Part shown: positions 1-5,031 of the stretch, one piece after another
Layout of the letters: each line of letters starts with the position of its first letter
Numbering within the stretch: position 1 is the stretch's first letter
NCBI GenBank assembly: GCA_002494015.1
Contig: DLAR01000034.1
Coordinates: 1-11,194 of the forward strand
DNA: 11,194 nt
Reading direction: 5' to 3'
Source: Porphyromonadaceae bacterium UBA7042
Lineage (GTDB): Bacteria > Bacteroidota > Bacteroidia > Bacteroidales > Muribaculaceae
The notes under the pieces: model-generated
What the model was told of the DNA's origin: nothing
The model's database searches: none
Seen by the model: the letters and a program-made list of their open reading frames with translations, nothing else
Translations under genes and position numbers: made by a program

Positions 1-20
1 TTGTTATTAAACAACCTCTT
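1..20 (+). repeat. Palindromic hairpin element, copy A (cut by the window edge)
   Basis: The arms TTGTT and AACAA flank the loop ATTA, followed by CCTCTT. The left arm runs off the window edge. Copy B at 8606-8625 has the full form, with arms AGGTTGTT and AACGACCT around the same ATTA loop. The two copies agree at 18 of 19 aligned bases and lie in the same orientation. This points to a dispersed intergenic element, whether terminator, operator or small mobile palindrome; which of these is not known. Confidence 0.55.
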
Positions 21-25
21 AAATC

Positions 26-43
26 GCAATCTGACAAGATTGC
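26..43. repeat. Small hairpin next to the composite element
   Basis: GCAATC (26-31) and GATTGC (38-43) form a perfect 6-bp stem with a 6-nt loop. It sits three bases before the CTTTGAATAGC head at 47-57. A similar small hairpin (215-230) sits two bases beyond the inverted copy of that head, so the arrangement is mirror-symmetric. Confidence 0.5.
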
Positions 44-56
44 CTCCTTTGAATAG

Positions 57-84
57 CTCCGGGTTGCGTCTCTGCAACCCGGAG
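57..84. repeat. Hairpin arm 1 (11-bp GC-rich stem)
   Basis: CTCCGGGTTGC (57-67) pairs perfectly with GCAACCCGGAG (74-84) around a 6-nt loop. It resembles arm 3 at 175-202, which also has a CCGGG...TTGC / GCAA...CCCGG stem. No long T-tract follows on either strand, so this is not a textbook intrinsic terminator. Confidence 0.7.
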
Positions 85-102
85 AATAGGTTAAAGGGAT
101 AA

Positions 103-154
103 TGAATCTGCAAAGATTCTTCTTTTGCATTCGAGAAGAATCTTTGCAGATTCA
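103..154. repeat. Hairpin arm 2: perfect 21-bp stem with nested palindromes
   Basis: Positions 103-123 are the exact reverse complement of 134-154, with a 10-nt loop at 124-133. Each arm is itself a small palindrome: GAATCT-GCAA-AGATTC on the left and GAATCT-TTGC-AGATTC on the right. The sequence can therefore fold either as one long hairpin or as two short ones; on the + strand the left one would carry a GNRA-type GCAA loop. A perfect stem of this length in a non-coding gap is unlikely to arise by chance. Confidence 0.75.
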
Positions 155-174
155 CTTTATTTGATGATATGTTT

Positions 175-202
175 CCGGGGGTTGCGGAAACGCAACCCCC
201 GG
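175..202. repeat. Hairpin arm 3: 12-bp stem with GAAA tetraloop
   Basis: CCGGGGGTTGCG (175-186) and CGCAACCCCCGG (191-202) pair perfectly around GAAA. GNRA tetraloops are especially stable in RNA, which favours a + strand transcript: the - strand loop would be TTTC. This hairpin is the inverted relative of arm 1. Confidence 0.75.
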
Positions 203-214
203 CTATTCAAAGAA

Positions 215-244
215 TAATCCTTGCGGATTAAATATTGCAATATT
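215..244. repeat. Hairpin plus 14-nt palindrome
   Basis: TAATCC (215-220) and GGATTA (225-230) form a 6-bp stem around TTGC. It is followed directly by a perfect palindrome, AATATT-GC-AATATT (231-244). The AATCC/GGATT arms recur in the two direct repeats at 288-336 with a TATC loop, so the hairpins in this region look related. Confidence 0.55.
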
Positions 245-287
245 ACTCGGTGCAAAACTCAGTTTCGCAACTCCTCCTGTTCAAGAA

Positions 288-336
288 AAAATCCTATCGG
301 GTTTATATAAAGGCAAAATCCTATCGGATTTATATA
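288..336. repeat. Two direct hairpin-bearing repeats, 27 bp apart
   Basis: A 22-bp unit starting AAAATCCTATCGG occurs at 288-309 and 315-336 with one difference (G301 versus A328). Each copy folds as AAATCC-TATC-GG(A/G)TTT. The single change converts a T-A pair into T-G, which stays paired in a + strand RNA but would be an A-C mismatch on the other strand. This weakly suggests that a rightward transcript is the functional form. Confidence 0.6.
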
Positions 337-440
337 TATGTGGTTACTATCATAGGAATCGGGGGTCCGATGCTTTTACCACCGGGCATTTCTTGTTTTG
401 TACACTTTTCCAACTTTTGACCTTCTTTCGGTCTTTGAAA

Positions 441-528
441 CATGCCACGCGCAAAATTTTTTTGCCCGAAATCCATGCCGCGCGCAAAATTTTTTCGGGA
501 GAAATACATGCTGCGCGCAAAATGTTAG
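441..528. repeat. Three tandem 33-bp repeats
   Basis: Units begin with CATGC at 441, 474 and 507, exactly 33 bp apart. The third is truncated. The core is CATGC(C/T)(A/G/T)CGCGCAAAAT. Units 1 and 2 agree at 27 of 33 positions; their differing blocks (CCC in unit 1, GGG in unit 2) let 465-471 pair with 493-499 as a 7-bp stem. The array lies just past the stop codon of the leftward small membrane protein gene, in its 3' flank. The period is a multiple of three, so the + strand reading can look like an 11-residue protein repeat (HAARKIF-type), but there is no credible gene there. Copy number may vary between strains. Confidence 0.8.
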
Positions 529-532
529 GGTG

Positions 533-1066
533 TTATCGGGGCTCGACGGCGGTGACGATGCATGTCGACGCTCCGCGCCACGGGAGGGTGCCGTAGAACC
601 GCTCGTAGGTGACGCGCACGGGCCGTCCCGACCCTTGGAGCGACTGCATGGCTCGGGCCACAGAGTCGTCGGGAATGGAAAAAACGAAGTCGCGGGTGTA
701 GACGCGGGTCGTGTCGGTCAGGGCGGTCTCGGAAATCATTTCGCCTTCAAATGTCTTGAAAAAAATGCCGCGCCGCTCCACGTTGGTGATATACCCGGTC
801 ATGCGCGAGTCGGTGACATAGGGGGTGAAATAGCGGATATAGATGGTTGCTGCGAGGGCGACGATAACAATTGAGAAAAACCACACCCATCCGCGCCTGC
901 AACCGCGCCGCTTGGAGGGGAGCTGCGGAGTGACGGGCGGTGTGTCGTCAAAGTGAATCCGGCGCGAGGGTTCCTGCGGCTCAGCGGCAGGACGTTCCGG
1001 TTCTGACGGGGCGTTCTTGTCGAAGTCGTGGAGGAAGTAGTCGGGGTTGTTGTCGTCGAAATTCAT
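533..1066 (-). CDS. Small single-pass membrane protein, function unknown
   Basis: The protein has 177 residues. Residues 1-58 are acidic then proline-rich and probably disordered, ending in a basic stretch (SKRRGCRRG). Residues 60-80 form one hydrophobic helix, and 82-177 make a soluble domain with alternating hydrophobic residues (MTGYITNVERRGIFFKTF, later YGTLPWRG). The basic residues before the helix predict a cytosolic N-terminus and a periplasmic C-terminal domain. Its ATG overlaps the stop of the upstream flippase-like gene as ATGA, so the two are probably co-transcribed and translationally coupled. I do not recognise a named family and assign no enzymatic role. The pairing suggests an accessory to the flippase-like protein, which is inference. 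The stop is followed at once by the 33-bp repeats. Confidence 0.85.
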   Translation of the reverse strand: MNFDDNNPDYFLHDFDKNAPSEPERPAAEPQEPSRRIHFDDTPPVTPQLPSKRRGCRRGWVWFFSIVIVALAATIYIRYFTPYVTDSRMTGYITNVERRGIFFKTFEGEMISETALTDTTRVYTRDFVFSIPDDSVARAMQSLQGSGRPVRVTYERFYGTLPWRGASTCIVTAVEPR

Positions 1067-2121
1067 TGTTGCATAGTGGGTTTACGTTTTTTGCGCAGGG
1101 AGATGGCTATGAAGGTGAAGATGCCGAGGAGGATGAGCAGCAGGGTCTGCATCCCCATGACGAGGTTGGCAAACGAGGTGGCATATTCCCTCGTCAGGCC
1201 CGGGATTCCGGCCGAGTAGAGGCTCAGGCCGAAGATGATGGCCCACTGCCACGGGCCGATGCCGCCGTTGGAGGGCACGCCCATCGAGATGCTCGACAGG
1301 ACAAAGCACACGAGAACGGCGATGGTTCCGTAGCGCGACACTACTTCGGCGGTCAGCGGGAAGGAGAAAAACGCCACATAGAGCTGGAAGAAGTAGCATC
1401 CCCACACGAGGCATGTCAGCACCAGCCAGCGGCTTTTGCCCGGCATCTTGACGATGACGGCGAAACCTTCCCACAATCCTTTCCACAATGAGCGAATCTT
1501 GGCAATCACCTTGTTGTCGGGGTACTTGACAAATACCAATGTCACCAAGGCGAGACAGGCCACGATTCCGGCCCAGAGGGCGGGAGAGGTCAGCAGGTTT
1601 ATAACGCCGTTATATGCATCGGGGTTCTGCGAAAGGTATTCCATCAGCTGCGGCCCGGCGAGGAGGAATGTCGCGGCGGTGATAATCGCCACCGTCACGG
1701 TGTCGGCGAGACGGTCGGCCACCATCGACCCGAAGACGGTCGTGAAGGGCGCTTTTTCCTCGGCGGCGATGTAGCCTGTGCGCCACACCTCGCCCAGCCG
1801 GGGAAACACGAGGTTGACGGCATAGGTGCCGAAGATGCTGAGGGTCAGCTCCCACAGCGATGCGTTGATGCCGAGCGCGCGCAACTGTATCTGCCACCGC
1901 GCGGCACGGAAAACGTGGGAGAACACGCTGACCACAAGTGCCAGCCCTATCCACCAGAAATTGCAGTCGCGGCGGATGATTTCCATCATCTCGCCGAAGT
2001 TGATATTGTGGAAAAGCAGCCAGCAGAGACCGACGGTGATGACGAGCGGAAGCCCGTATTTCAGCAGATAGGTCCAGATGGTCGCTTTGCGTGATTGCTG
2101 TGATTGGATGTCTTGGTTCAT
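1063..2121 (-). CDS. Flippase-like integral membrane protein (YbhN/MprF-type lysylphosphatidylglycerol synthase TM family)
   Basis: The protein has 352 residues with about eight hydrophobic segments, starting near residues 20-40 and ending near 320-343, then a basic tail (LRKKRKP). Family-like features are FRAARWQIQLRALG (71-84), the loop NLVFPRLGEVWRTGY (103-117) and VADRLADT (134-141), and GGIGPWQWA near residues 285-293. This matches the flippase-like domain that MprF uses to move lysyl-phosphatidylglycerol and that occurs alone in the YbhN/UPF0104 group. There is no soluble aminoacyl-transfer domain, so it is not a full MprF. The substrate is unknown; a lipid or lipid-linked intermediate in the inner membrane is likely. 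It is first in an operon with the 533-1066 gene, with a promoter at 2145-2173. Confidence 0.9.
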   Translation of the reverse strand: MNQDIQSQQSRKATIWTYLLKYGLPLVITVGLCWLLFHNINFGEMMEIIRRDCNFWWIGLALVVSVFSHVFRAARWQIQLRALGINASLWELTLSIFGTYAVNLVFPRLGEVWRTGYIAAEEKAPFTTVFGSMVADRLADTVTVAIITAATFLLAGPQLMEYLSQNPDAYNGVINLLTSPALWAGIVACLALVTLVFVKYPDNKVIAKIRSLWKGLWEGFAVIVKMPGKSRWLVLTCLVWGCYFFQLYVAFFSFPLTAEVVSRYGTIAVLVCFVLSSISMGVPSNGGIGPWQWAIIFGLSLYSAGIPGLTREYATSFANLVMGMQTLLLILLGIFTFIAISLRKKRKPTMQQ

Positions 2122-2144
2122 CGCATTAATTTGTTAAGACTGCG

Positions 2145-2173
2145 CAAATTTAGTGAAAATTTCCGAGAAACAA
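2145..2173 (-). promoter_or_regulatory. Bacteroidota-type promoter for the flippase-like operon
   Basis: On the - strand TAAATTTG (2152-2145) matches the -7 consensus TAnnTTTG. A TTG (2173-2171) lies 18 nt upstream as the -33 element. Initiation near 2138 would leave a leader of about 16 nt before the ATG at 2121. The -33 element almost touches the terminator hairpin of the upstream acyltransferase gene. Confidence 0.6.
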
Positions 2174-2174
2174 G

Positions 2175-2220
2175 TATCCGCTATCTCCCCCATAGTGGTA
2201 TGGATGGGAAATAGCGGATA
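2175..2220 (-). terminator. Long hairpin terminating the acyltransferase transcript
   Basis: TATCCGCTAT (2175-2184) pairs perfectly with ATAGCGGATA (2211-2220). Inside it, TCCC/GGGA and CCATA/TATGG extend the stem to about 19 bp, broken only by a mismatch and a 2-nt bulge. It begins 27 bp past the stop of the leftward acyltransferase gene. The T-tract after it on the - strand is short and interrupted (CTTGTTTC), so the terminator call rests on the hairpin and its position. Confidence 0.65.
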
Positions 2221-2246
2221 TATGGCTTCTTTGAAAAAACAGGATT

Positions 2247-3311
2247 TTACCCGACGATATACTTGCCGATTTTCAGCATCGAGATGGCCCGGCTGACGAG
2301 GTAGGTGGCGAGATAGGTCAGCGTCGCGGTGGCGAAAATGGTGACCGGTACGGGCAGAACCTCGTTGAGCGGCGCGAAGATGTAGGGGAGAAACAGCATG
2401 TGCATCAGGTACATGCCATAGCTTACCGCCGAGATGCTCATGACTGCCCCATAGACTTTTTTGCCGGAATAGTTTATCTGCTTTATGAGCATGAACGCGC
2501 CGAAACTCATCAGCACCGGGGCAAACGACGTGGTCTGCCAGCTCAGCTCAAGCAGCCTGACCTCATCGACCGTGAACGACCGGGTGTAGAACCACCAGAT
2601 ACATATCCCGTAGCCCGCGAGAAAGCAGGGGAGCGCGACGGCGAGTGTCTTTTTCATGTCCCAGTCGAGATATTTGCGTATGTAGTGGGCGAGGATGACA
2701 TATCCGACGTAGCCTGACACATAGTAGAACAGCGGGAAGGGGTTCCACCAGCATTCGCCGAAGATGTCGCCGAAAATCTCGTGGGCGTGCCAGAAAAGGG
2801 TCGTGAACAGCCACAGCAGGATGTAGCATTCCTCCTCGCGGCGGCTCACACGTTCAAGCCACGGCGTGAGAACAGGCATGATGATGTAGATGCCGAGCAG
2901 CATGTAGATGAACCACAGGTGTGACGCGCGGGGGATGAAGTTGATGGCAATCTGCGCGAGGTTGGCCTTCGCGGTCTCGATGGATATTTCACCCCACAGG
3001 GCAGGTAGCACGGCATAGATGATGAGCCACAGTGCAAACGGCACTACCACGCGCATCAGCCTCTTGCGGAAAAATGTCCCGGTATCGGTGCGCAGCGGAA
3101 CGAGCAGATAGGCCGAGGCCATCAGGAACAGCGGCACCGCCGGACGCACGAATCCGTTGATGAGGCACACGCTCCACCGTCCCAATTCCGACGGAAACGA
3201 GAAGGAATAATCATTGGAATAAACACACTCCGAGGCATGGACGACCATAACCATGAAACAGGCTATGACTCGCAGCCAGTCAAGAAAAACTACACGTTGT
3301 TTCGGTGGCAT
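2247..3311 (-). CDS. Membrane-bound acyltransferase, acyltransferase_3 (OafA/WecH-like) family
   Basis: The protein has 354 residues with around ten hydrophobic helices, a usual length for this family. The N-terminus FLDWLRVIACFMVMVVHASE carries the hallmark spacing of Arg14 followed ten residues later by His25, the presumed active site. Also typical are FVRPAVPLFLMASAYLL (about 54-70), FFRKRLMRVVVPF (about 80-92) and HLWFIYMLLGIYIIMPVL near residues 130-150. Such proteins transfer acetyl, succinyl or similar groups onto surface polysaccharides, peptidoglycan or lipids from the inner membrane. The acceptor cannot be told from sequence, and no polysaccharide cluster is adjacent. It appears to be a single-gene unit with a terminator at 2175-2220. 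The ATG start puts LDWLR close to the N-terminus, as usual. Confidence 0.92.
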   Translation of the reverse strand: MPPKQRVVFLDWLRVIACFMVMVVHASECVYSNDYSFSFPSELGRWSVCLINGFVRPAVPLFLMASAYLLVPLRTDTGTFFRKRLMRVVVPFALWLIIYAVLPALWGEISIETAKANLAQIAINFIPRASHLWFIYMLLGIYIIMPVLTPWLERVSRREEECYILLWLFTTLFWHAHEIFGDIFGECWWNPFPLFYYVSGYVGYVILAHYIRKYLDWDMKKTLAVALPCFLAGYGICIWWFYTRSFTVDEVRLLELSWQTTSFAPVLMSFGAFMLIKQINYSGKKVYGAVMSISAVSYGMYLMHMLFLPYIFAPLNEVLPVPVTIFATATLTYLATYLVSRAISMLKIGKYIVG

Positions 3312-3323
3312 AGCACTAAGGTA

Positions 3324-3358
3324 ATTGAGAATTGAGAATTGACAGTTGAGAATTGATG
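3324..3358. repeat. Heptamer tandem repeat in the acyltransferase leader
   Basis: There are five consecutive 7-bp units: ATTGAGA, ATTGAGA, ATTGACA, GTTGAGA, ATTGATG. The array lies between the putative -7 element at 3373-3380 and the start codon at 3311, so it would be in the 5' leader of the transcript. Imperfect heptamer arrays can change copy number by slippage. A second array of similar design is at 11105-11139. Confidence 0.7.
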
Positions 3359-3372
3359 ATTTTTCTTTTCGA

Positions 3373-3380
3373 CAAAGTTA
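3373..3380 (-). promoter_or_regulatory. Putative -7 promoter element of the acyltransferase gene
   Basis: TAACTTTG on the - strand matches TAnnTTTG. No good TTTG-like -33 element is visible at the expected distance. Initiation near 3366 would give a leader of about 55 nt containing the heptamer repeats. Confidence 0.45.
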
Positions 3381-3460
3381 ATCAAATAATCCTAACGTCG
3401 TGCGCCGTGACACAAATGTGTTAAAAATTGGCAGAAAGGAGACATTTTGGCTGCCTCTCC

Positions 3461-3501
3461 AAAAAGAGCGGAGCCGCTACTGTCAGGGGTGGCGGCTCCG
3501 C
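3461..3501 (-). terminator. Intrinsic terminator of the lipoprotein pair
   Basis: GCGGAGCCGC (3468-3477) pairs perfectly with GCGGCTCCGC (3492-3501) around a 14-nt loop. Reading leftward, it begins 26 bp after the stop codon and is followed by a run of five T residues (3465-3461). It is the clearest intrinsic terminator in the window. Confidence 0.9.
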
Positions 3502-3526
3502 AAAAGGATAAAATGAGGAATCGGGG

Positions 3527-3973
3527 TTAGAAGAAAAGGAATCTATGCTTCTCCTTTTTCTGTTTTTTTTCATGGAGGATTCCACGGGCGACTGCGGCCT
3601 CGGTCTCAGTCATCGGGTGGAAATTTTTGTACTTGGCCGGAAATCCGATGACGGTAACAGAGCCTCCGCGCAGCCATCCGCGTTTTTCGATGATATATTG
3701 CGGCTCGACGAGTACGTCGGCGTTATTCTCTTGTAGCATCTGTGCCGTGATGTTGCTTTTGATAATCGCTATTGATACAGGACGGAAGGGGTTATAGTTC
3801 CATCTGTAAGTCTTCTGTATCTTTTCCTTGCCAATTTCGACATCGGCAACTGTGAAATTTACGATTTTAGTGTCAACCCCGTAGGCCGACGAGGTGTGGC
3901 GCACCGATGAGCATGAGCACATCAGCAGGGCCATCACTGCCATGCAGAATAGTTTTAGTTTCATTTTGCTCAT
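3527..3973 (-). CDS. Small lipoprotein, paralogue of its upstream neighbour
   Basis: The protein has 148 residues. A signal peptide (KLKLFCMAVMALLMCS) leads to a lipidation Cys21 in CSSVRHTS. The folded part shares spaced motifs with the 3970-4353 product: CSSxxHTS at the mature N-terminus, AD followed by a Lys/Ile segment, NADVLVxxQYxIxK, and VxGxPAxYxN near the end. It adds a Lys/Glu-rich tail ending in RFLFF. The ATG at 3973 overlaps the upstream stop as ATGA; a start at 3964 (MKLK) is also possible. The function is unknown. It should be anchored in the outer membrane, or in the periplasmic face of a membrane, by its N-terminal lipid. Confidence 0.85.
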   Translation of the reverse strand: MSKMKLKLFCMAVMALLMCSCSSVRHTSSAYGVDTKIVNFTVADVEIGKEKIQKTYRWNYNPFRPVSIAIIKSNITAQMLQENNADVLVEPQYIIEKRGWLRGGSVTVIGFPAKYKNFHPMTETEAAVARGILHEKKQKKEKHRFLFF

Positions 3974-4353
3974 TTTTTACAGTGGATAGGGGTTATATTT
4001 GTGTAGGTTGCGGGATAGCCTTCGACAATCACATACTTGATTGTCTTGCGACCGAAAAGGTTGCTCTTTTTTTTGATTTCATATTGGAACGCGACAAGCA
4101 CGTCGGCATTCCCGTTGGCTTTGAGTGCCTCTGCTACGGCAGTCTCAATGACTTTTTTCTCGCCGCAACGGCGCACTGCCTTTGACGGCTTGTATTCAAA
4201 TCTGATTTTCTTTTGCGACACTTGCAGGTCGGCTTTTGAGAGGCTTGACACTGTAGTCTCTACCGGGACAGTGGTTGATGTGTGTGAAATTGAGCTGCAC
4301 GATGAGAGGCCAAGTGCTATGATTGCAGCAACTAAGAAAACTACTTTTTTCAT
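3970..4353 (-). CDS. Small lipoprotein, first of a paralogous pair
   Basis: I take the ATG at 4353 (MKKVVFLVAAIIALG...), giving about 127 residues. An upstream in-frame ATG at 4395 would add 14 polar residues ahead of a perfect lipoprotein signal and is less likely. The lipobox LSSC puts the lipidated Cys at residue 19, followed by SSISHTS. The conserved core NADVLVAFQYEIKKK and VEGYPATYTN is shared with the downstream gene, indicating tandem duplication. The family is recognisable as small Bacteroidales lipoproteins, but no function can be assigned. The pair shares a promoter element at 4418-4425 and the terminator at 3461-3501. Confidence 0.85.
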   Translation of the reverse strand: MKKVVFLVAAIIALGLSSCSSISHTSTTVPVETTVSSLSKADLQVSQKKIRFEYKPSKAVRRCGEKKVIETAVAEALKANGNADVLVAFQYEIKKKSNLFGRKTIKYVIVEGYPATYTNITPIHCKK

Positions 4354-4417
4354 GCGTTTTTGGTTTAATTGGTTAATATATATATTATTGGTCAATGGTG
4401 TGTTATTAATCTTTTCA

Positions 4418-4425
4418 CAAAGATA
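4418..4425 (-). promoter_or_regulatory. Putative -7 promoter element of the lipoprotein pair
   Basis: TATCTTTG on the - strand is an exact TAnnTTTG match. Only AT-rich sequence with a TTTA lies at the -33 distance. Initiation near 4411 would give a leader of about 58 nt to the preferred ATG at 4353. Confidence 0.55.
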
Positions 4426-4542
4426 GTTAAAATGGTTTTATAAATATGTTGCATTTGACCGCCTGTTTTTAACGTTTAACCGCTATTTTGGCTATGTTAC
4501 TACTGATGAGTCAAATGTGTATGTATGAGATACGGTCGTACA

Positions 4543-4572
4543 TTTCATGTCTGTGAATAAATTATATCTTTG
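4543..4572 (+). promoter_or_regulatory. Bacteroidota-type promoter of the PrcB-like lipoprotein gene
   Basis: TATCTTTG (4565-4572) matches TAnnTTTG, with TTTC (4543-4546) 18 nt upstream as a one-mismatch -33 element. Initiation near 4579 gives a leader of about 15 nt. It is divergent from the promoter at 4418-4425. Confidence 0.6.
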
Positions 4573-4593
4573 CCCATATAAAAATGGAAGACT

Positions 4594-5031
4594 ATGAAGA
4601 AATTGCTATGTTTATTATTGATGGTTGTGGCGGTGATGCTTACGGCCTGTCATGACGACGACAGTGTGTCGGTAGGGAAGGTGTGGGTTTATTATGGCTA
4701 CGAAGTGTCACGGCTTGACGATGGGGCCTATATCATAAAGAGCAAGGAGGAGTATCGTCAAGTCATGGGAACCCCGATGCCGGGTGACTGGAACATAGAC
4801 TTTGGCAAAACCACCCTTGTTATCGCTAAAGGAACTGTTAATCAGGGAATCAGCGGGATTAAGGCTGAAGGAAACCTTGGTGATGACGGTGAATATATTG
4901 TCAATGTGACTCTCACGCTTAATCTCACCATGCCGATCGAGACATGGGGTATCGCGATAGTCATGCCGCGGTCGTCAAGTAGTGATGTAACACTGAATGT
5001 TTCCCATGTCAACGCCTCTCGGCCAGAGTGA
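4594..5031 (+). CDS. Lipoprotein, possibly PrcB C-terminal-like
   Basis: The protein has 145 residues. The signal peptide ends in the lipobox LTAC with Cys19, followed by an acidic HDDDS stretch typical of exported Bacteroidota lipoproteins. The rest is a small, probably all-beta domain. The order IIKSKEEYRQVMG, IDFGKTTLVIAKG and a late proline segment (about 46-83, then 112-127) recalls the PrcB C-terminal domain family, but the match is by eye and weak. Its 3' end overlaps the converging PPTase gene by 23 bp, and its last residues (VNASRPE) are encoded there. It appears monocistronic with its own promoter. The role is unknown. Confidence 0.85.
   Translation: MKKLLCLLLMVVAVMLTACHDDDSVSVGKVWVYYGYEVSRLDDGAYIIKSKEEYRQVMGTPMPGDWNIDFGKTTLVIAKGTVNQGISGIKAEGNLGDDGEYIVNVTLTLNLTMPIETWGIAIVMPRSSSSDVTLNVSHVNASRPE

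Larger units (their letters stand above)
47..212. repeat. Composite inverted-repeat element enclosing three strong hairpins
   Basis: CTTTGAATAGC at 47-57 is the exact reverse complement of GCTATTCAAAG at 202-212. The similarity continues inward: 47-84 and the reverse complement of about 171-212 are imperfect copies of one hairpin-bearing unit, differing mainly in CTCCGGG versus CCGGGGG and in the loop. Between them is a separate near-perfect hairpin at 103-154. As single-stranded nucleic acid this could fold into a closing stem with three arms (a four-way junction); as DNA it could extrude as a cruciform. No coding potential was seen. It could be a non-autonomous palindromic/MITE-like element, a structured noncoding RNA, or nested terminators. 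The inverted ends are directly visible; the function is unknown. Confidence 0.6.

Noticed and set aside
47..212. Integron attC site, retron RNA or riboswitch as explanation of the hairpin region
   Set aside because: No integrase, reverse transcriptase or regulated downstream gene is present, and no known aptamer or attC core motif was recognised.
235..420. Open frame of 61 codons on the + strand
   Set aside because: It spans hairpins and direct repeats, has no signal or domain, and its composition (Tyr/Ile/Lys from AT-rich repeats) follows the repeat DNA.
441..528. CRISPR array
   Set aside because: The units are contiguous 33-bp tandem repeats without unique spacers, and no cas genes are present.
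393..874. Two + strand frames with an apparent 11-residue repeat (HAARKIF or CRAQNFF type)
   Set aside because: The repeat comes from the 33-bp DNA period, which is a multiple of three. Both frames run into the antisense of the membrane-protein gene at 533-1066, whose domain structure is far more gene-like.
940..1491. 183-codon + strand frame
   Set aside because: Antisense to the flippase-like operon; highly polar composition with no recognisable domain.
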